Assembly: GCA_002422065.1 (NCBI GenBank)
Contig: DITO01000066.1
Coordinates: 1 to 7,679 of the forward strand
Origin: Erysipelotrichaceae bacterium UBA6182
GTDB lineage: Bacteria; Bacillota_I; Bacilli_A; Erysipelotrichales; Erysipelotrichaceae
Reading direction: 5' to 3'
DNA length: 7,679 nucleotides
Made by a program: the position numbers and the translations under genes. Numbering within the stretch: the stretch's first letter is position 1; each line of letters opens with the position of its first letter. The notes beneath the pieces were generated by a model. The model made no database searches and was not told where the DNA came from. It saw nothing but the letters and a program-made list of their open reading frames with translations. Shown here one piece after another: positions 5,558 through 7,679 of this stretch.

Positions 5558-5860
5558 TTATGCAAAATGTGTGTGTTTTGTCTTCCATTCTTCCATCGCG
5601 ATATGAACCCATAAACCATAAATGCCCAAGGTAATGATCATGAGAACCAACCATTTGATCCAGTGTCCAAAAAGACCCATGGCCGTTCCTTCGAACACCA
5701 TGCGTTGCCCATCGATCACGGTATGGCGAGCTTTCCATTGAAGCATCATTACGATTGCCCATGGATAGAGAATGCCAAATGAGAAGACTGTGATCAACCA
5801 AGCAAGAAGTGCAGTGCCCAACCACCCTAACAATTTACCATCGAAATAAGATCTATTCAT
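5558..5860 (-). CDS. DUF898 family small membrane protein
   Basis: Membrane protein of 100 aa and unknown function. Starting at MNRSYFDGKLLGWLG, it has a hydrophobic segment with FSFGILYPWAIVMM, a loop HTVIDGQRMVFEGTA, then GLFGHWIKWLVLMIITLGIYG and a basic tail ending WKTKHTHFA. The YFDG, GI(L/C)YPWA, HTVI(D/N)GxR and GLFGxWIKW motifs are recognisable hallmarks of the Bacillota version of DUF898. The ATG at 5860 is preferred over one at 5893 because GGAGG (5870-5874) lies 9 nt upstream and the family starts there. It overlaps the end of rmuC by 8 bp and is the last gene of the minus-strand operon, ending at the shared terminator. Confidence 0.85.
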   Translation of the reverse strand: MNRSYFDGKLLGWLGTALLAWLITVFSFGILYPWAIVMMLQWKARHTVIDGQRMVFEGTAMGLFGHWIKWLVLMIITLGIYGLWVHIAMEEWKTKHTHFA

Positions 5861-7136
5861 CTGACATGTCCTCCAAGCGTTCAGGTTCACCACGTTCTAG
5901 GGTTGAAACATTACGCAATCTAAGTTGAATCTTACGCGTACGTACGCCAACAAGCTTATCCAGATCTTCACCGGTTTTGTGAATGCGGTCTTGAGCACTC
6001 TGTAAGACATTGGCGAATGTTTCGAACTCTGCTTTAACAGAAGAGAGAATGCTCCAGACTTCGCCGGATCGTTTTTGGATGGCCAAGGTTTTGAAGCCCA
6101 TTTGAAGACTGTTGAGTAAAGCGGCCATGGTGGTAGGTCCAGCGATGTTCACTTGATAATCACGTTGTAAGATTTCGATCATTCCGCGTTGAACGACTTC
6201 GGCGTATAAACCTTCAGTCGGTAGGAAGAGGATGGCGAATTCGGTAGTATAAGGAATTTGCACATACTTATCATGGATGTCTTTGGCAAAGCTCTTGATT
6301 TTGGTTTCTAAGCTTTTCCATGCGACATCAACCGCAACTTTGTCGCCTAAGATGGACGCATCCAATAGGCGGACATAATCTTCTGTGGGGAATTTGGAAT
6401 CGATGGGAAGAAGAACAGGACCGGATTCATCTCCGGGAAGCTTGACAGCGAATTCGACACGATCCTTAGAACCAGGGATTGTGGCGACATTCTCAAGGAA
6501 TTGTTCCGGGGCAAGGATTTGTTCAAGGATGGAGCCCAATTGAATCTCACCCAACATACCGCGTGTCTTCACATTGGAAAGAACTTTCTTTAGATCGCCG
6601 ACTTCAAGTCCAATCTTATTCATCTCACCCAAGCCCTTATACACAGCCTCGAGTTGTTCAGAGACTTGTTTAAAGGATTGTGAGATGCGATCTTCTAGAG
6701 TTTTTTGTAGTTTCTCATCGACCGTCATCCGCATTTCATCCAATTTCTTGGCATTCTCTTCCTGTAAGGCAGTGAGACGTTTTTCAATGGTCTCGCGGAC
6801 CTGATTGAGTTTCTGTTCATTTTGTAAGCCGGTATTGGCTAAGATTTGGTTGATTTGACTTAGGTTTTGAGCGACACTGGTCTGAAGGTTGTTTTGACTT
6901 GTTCGCAACAATTCCATCAAATCACTCAGGCGACGATCCAGTACCGTGTTCGTTTCTCGGTTGGATGTGCTCAAGACATTGGAAAAGGTCGTTAGTGTTC
7001 GTTGATTGTCATCTTTTAGATTATGCTCAAGCTCACGCAATTGAGCTTTCATTCCCGTATCATCCGGTTTCTTGAAGATCAAGACTAAAACGAGAAGGAT
7101 GAGAAGGCTTAAGAGTATCGGTGTTATGTATTCCAT
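5853..7136 (-). CDS. rmuC: DNA recombination protein RmuC
   Basis: Membrane-anchored protein of 427 aa from a family first linked in E. coli to limiting inversion at short inverted repeats, with a predicted restriction-endonuclease-like core. Residues 5-21 form one N-terminal membrane anchor, followed by a long polar coiled coil (about 30-165). The conserved RmuC domain follows: MNKIGLEVGDLKKVLSNVKT (172-191), RGMLGEIQLGSILEQIL (192-208), VEFAVKLPG...LLPIDSKFPTEDY (227-254) with the putative nuclease residues around Asp246 and Lys248, then FLPTEGLYAEV (304-314) and AGPTTMAALLNSLQMGFKTL (332-351). GAGGAA (7142-7147) sits 5 nt before the ATG. The start overlaps the preceding DUF805 gene by 13 bp and the stop overlaps the DUF898 gene by 8 bp, so the three are probably co-translated. 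Length and motifs are normal. Confidence 0.95.
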   Translation of the reverse strand: MEYITPILLSLLILLVLVLIFKKPDDTGMKAQLRELEHNLKDDNQRTLTTFSNVLSTSNRETNTVLDRRLSDLMELLRTSQNNLQTSVAQNLSQINQILANTGLQNEQKLNQVRETIEKRLTALQEENAKKLDEMRMTVDEKLQKTLEDRISQSFKQVSEQLEAVYKGLGEMNKIGLEVGDLKKVLSNVKTRGMLGEIQLGSILEQILAPEQFLENVATIPGSKDRVEFAVKLPGDESGPVLLPIDSKFPTEDYVRLLDASILGDKVAVDVAWKSLETKIKSFAKDIHDKYVQIPYTTEFAILFLPTEGLYAEVVQRGMIEILQRDYQVNIAGPTTMAALLNSLQMGFKTLAIQKRSGEVWSILSSVKAEFETFANVLQSAQDRIHKTGEDLDKLVGVRTRKIQLRLRNVSTLERGEPERLEDMSDE

Positions 7137-7648
7137 GAATGTTCCTCATTGTGGGGTACGGGTCCATAGCGATTGTCATAATCGGTACCCGGAATCATCA
7201 TTAAGAGTAGAAAGATAAACGGTCCCATCCAAGGGATCAGATTGACCAAGAGATACCAGGCAGGACGATCTTGGTCGTGTAAACGTCGTATCGATATCGC
7301 CAATAAGGGTAATGAGATCACAATGGAATACGCGATGCTGAGCATGACCCAAAGCATTGAAACACTTGCCGCAAGGATGGGGATATCGAAGATGAAGCCC
7401 AACATGGCAATGAGGATACCGAGTGCTAAAAAGCCAAAGACGATGATGAGATTGGCAAAGAAAAAGCGCCAGTAAACCAGACGTGATGTTCGACTGTTGA
7501 AGTCGGTGAAGCGATTGAGGGCATCTCTGAAACTTCCGAATAAGCGTGTATCTTCAGCTCGGGTCGTGATGAAGCTTTGGCCGCAGTGTGTGCAGCTTTT
7601 CGCGTTGGATTCGACTTCGTTGGCGCAGGATGGACATGTTTTGCTCAT
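7124..7648 (-). CDS. Zinc-ribbon DUF805 membrane protein
   Basis: Membrane protein of 174 aa, unknown function. An N-terminal zinc ribbon with CPSC (5-8) and CTHC (19-22) is followed by a linker and a DUF805 domain. The latter starts near FNSRTSRLVYWRFFF (49-63) and includes about four hydrophobic helices and the family motif SIRRLHDQDRPAWY (118-131). It ends with GTDYDNRYGP (154-163), the typical DUF805 C-terminal signature. The start at MSKTCPSC is natural for such zinc ribbons. No Shine-Dalgarno precedes it; instead a TATAAT lies 6 nt upstream, which suggests a leaderless message. First gene of the operon with rmuC and the DUF898 gene. Confidence 0.9.
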   Translation of the reverse strand: MSKTCPSCANEVESNAKSCTHCGQSFITTRAEDTRLFGSFRDALNRFTDFNSRTSRLVYWRFFFANLIIVFGFLALGILIAMLGFIFDIPILAASVSMLWVMLSIAYSIVISLPLLAISIRRLHDQDRPAWYLLVNLIPWMGPFIFLLLMMIPGTDYDNRYGPVPHNEEHSWNT

Positions 7649-7654
7649 GGTTCT

Positions 7655-7660
7655 ATTATA
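7655..7660 (-). promoter_or_regulatory. -10 element of the DUF805-rmuC-DUF898 operon
   Basis: A perfect TATAAT is read on the minus strand (7660-7655), only 6 nt before the ATG at 7648. With the usual spacing, transcription would begin at or next to the start codon. The matching -35 would fall around 7678-7683, across the window edge, so it cannot be judged. Confidence 0.55.
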
Positions 7661-7679
7661 CGGCTTGAAACGCTTTGTA

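Noticed and set aside
5514..5825. Minus-strand ORF of 103 codons overlapping the DUF898 gene in another frame
   Set aside because: The DUF898 frame has the family motifs and ribosome site; this frame runs through the terminator and has neither.
5861..5893. N-terminal extension of the DUF898 protein from an ATG at 5893
   Set aside because: The added residues do not fit the family, whereas the ATG at 5860 has GGAGG 9 nt upstream and starts where the family does.

Overview
The window looks like chromosomal DNA of a low-to-mid GC Gram-positive bacterium (Bacillota, possibly Erysipelotrichia-like). The signs are strong GGAGG ribosome binding sites, a CcpA-type cre site, an RpiR-controlled PTS operon and typical Bacillota flavodoxin and DUF898 proteins. 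The exact taxon cannot be fixed from the sequence alone. It holds nine protein-coding genes, one of them cut by the left edge. I see no RNA gene, insertion sequence or CRISPR array.

Left block (1-550): the start of a minus-strand flavodoxin gene. Its promoter has the stretched 19-bp spacer and central palindrome of MerR-family activated promoters.

Central block (about 551-5552): an AT-rich segment closed at each end by a bidirectional-looking hairpin terminator. A minus-strand RpiR-family regulator diverges from a plus-strand operon of four tightly overlapping genes: a lactose/cellobiose/chitobiose-family PTS EIIC permease, a two-domain GNAT acetyltransferase, a PIG-L/LmbE-family deacetylase-like protein, and a DUF871/MupG-like (GH170) 6-phospho-glycosidase. 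The control region carries two palindromes of the form TGGGAA-WW-TTCCCA, an extra half site and a consensus cre site. The inferred role is uptake, C6 phosphorylation and breakdown of an amino-sugar disaccharide, perhaps derived from peptidoglycan. An acetyl removal/addition step is suggested by the PIG-L plus tandem-GNAT pair, which resembles MshB plus MshD of mycothiol synthesis. EIIA, EIIB, MurQ-type and sugar-kinase genes are not present in the window. The PIG-L protein lacks the usual catalytic aspartate. This operon is the best candidate here for an undescribed pathway.

Right block (5553-7679): a minus-strand operon of overlapping genes with higher GC: a zinc-ribbon DUF805 membrane protein, then RmuC (DNA recombination protein), then a small DUF898 membrane protein. 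Its promoter -10 element lies only 6 nt from the first ATG, which suggests a leaderless transcript. Hand counts on sampled 60-base lines give about 42-52% GC in the two outer blocks and about 23-38% in the central block. The sugar operon may therefore be a later arrival between older neighbours.
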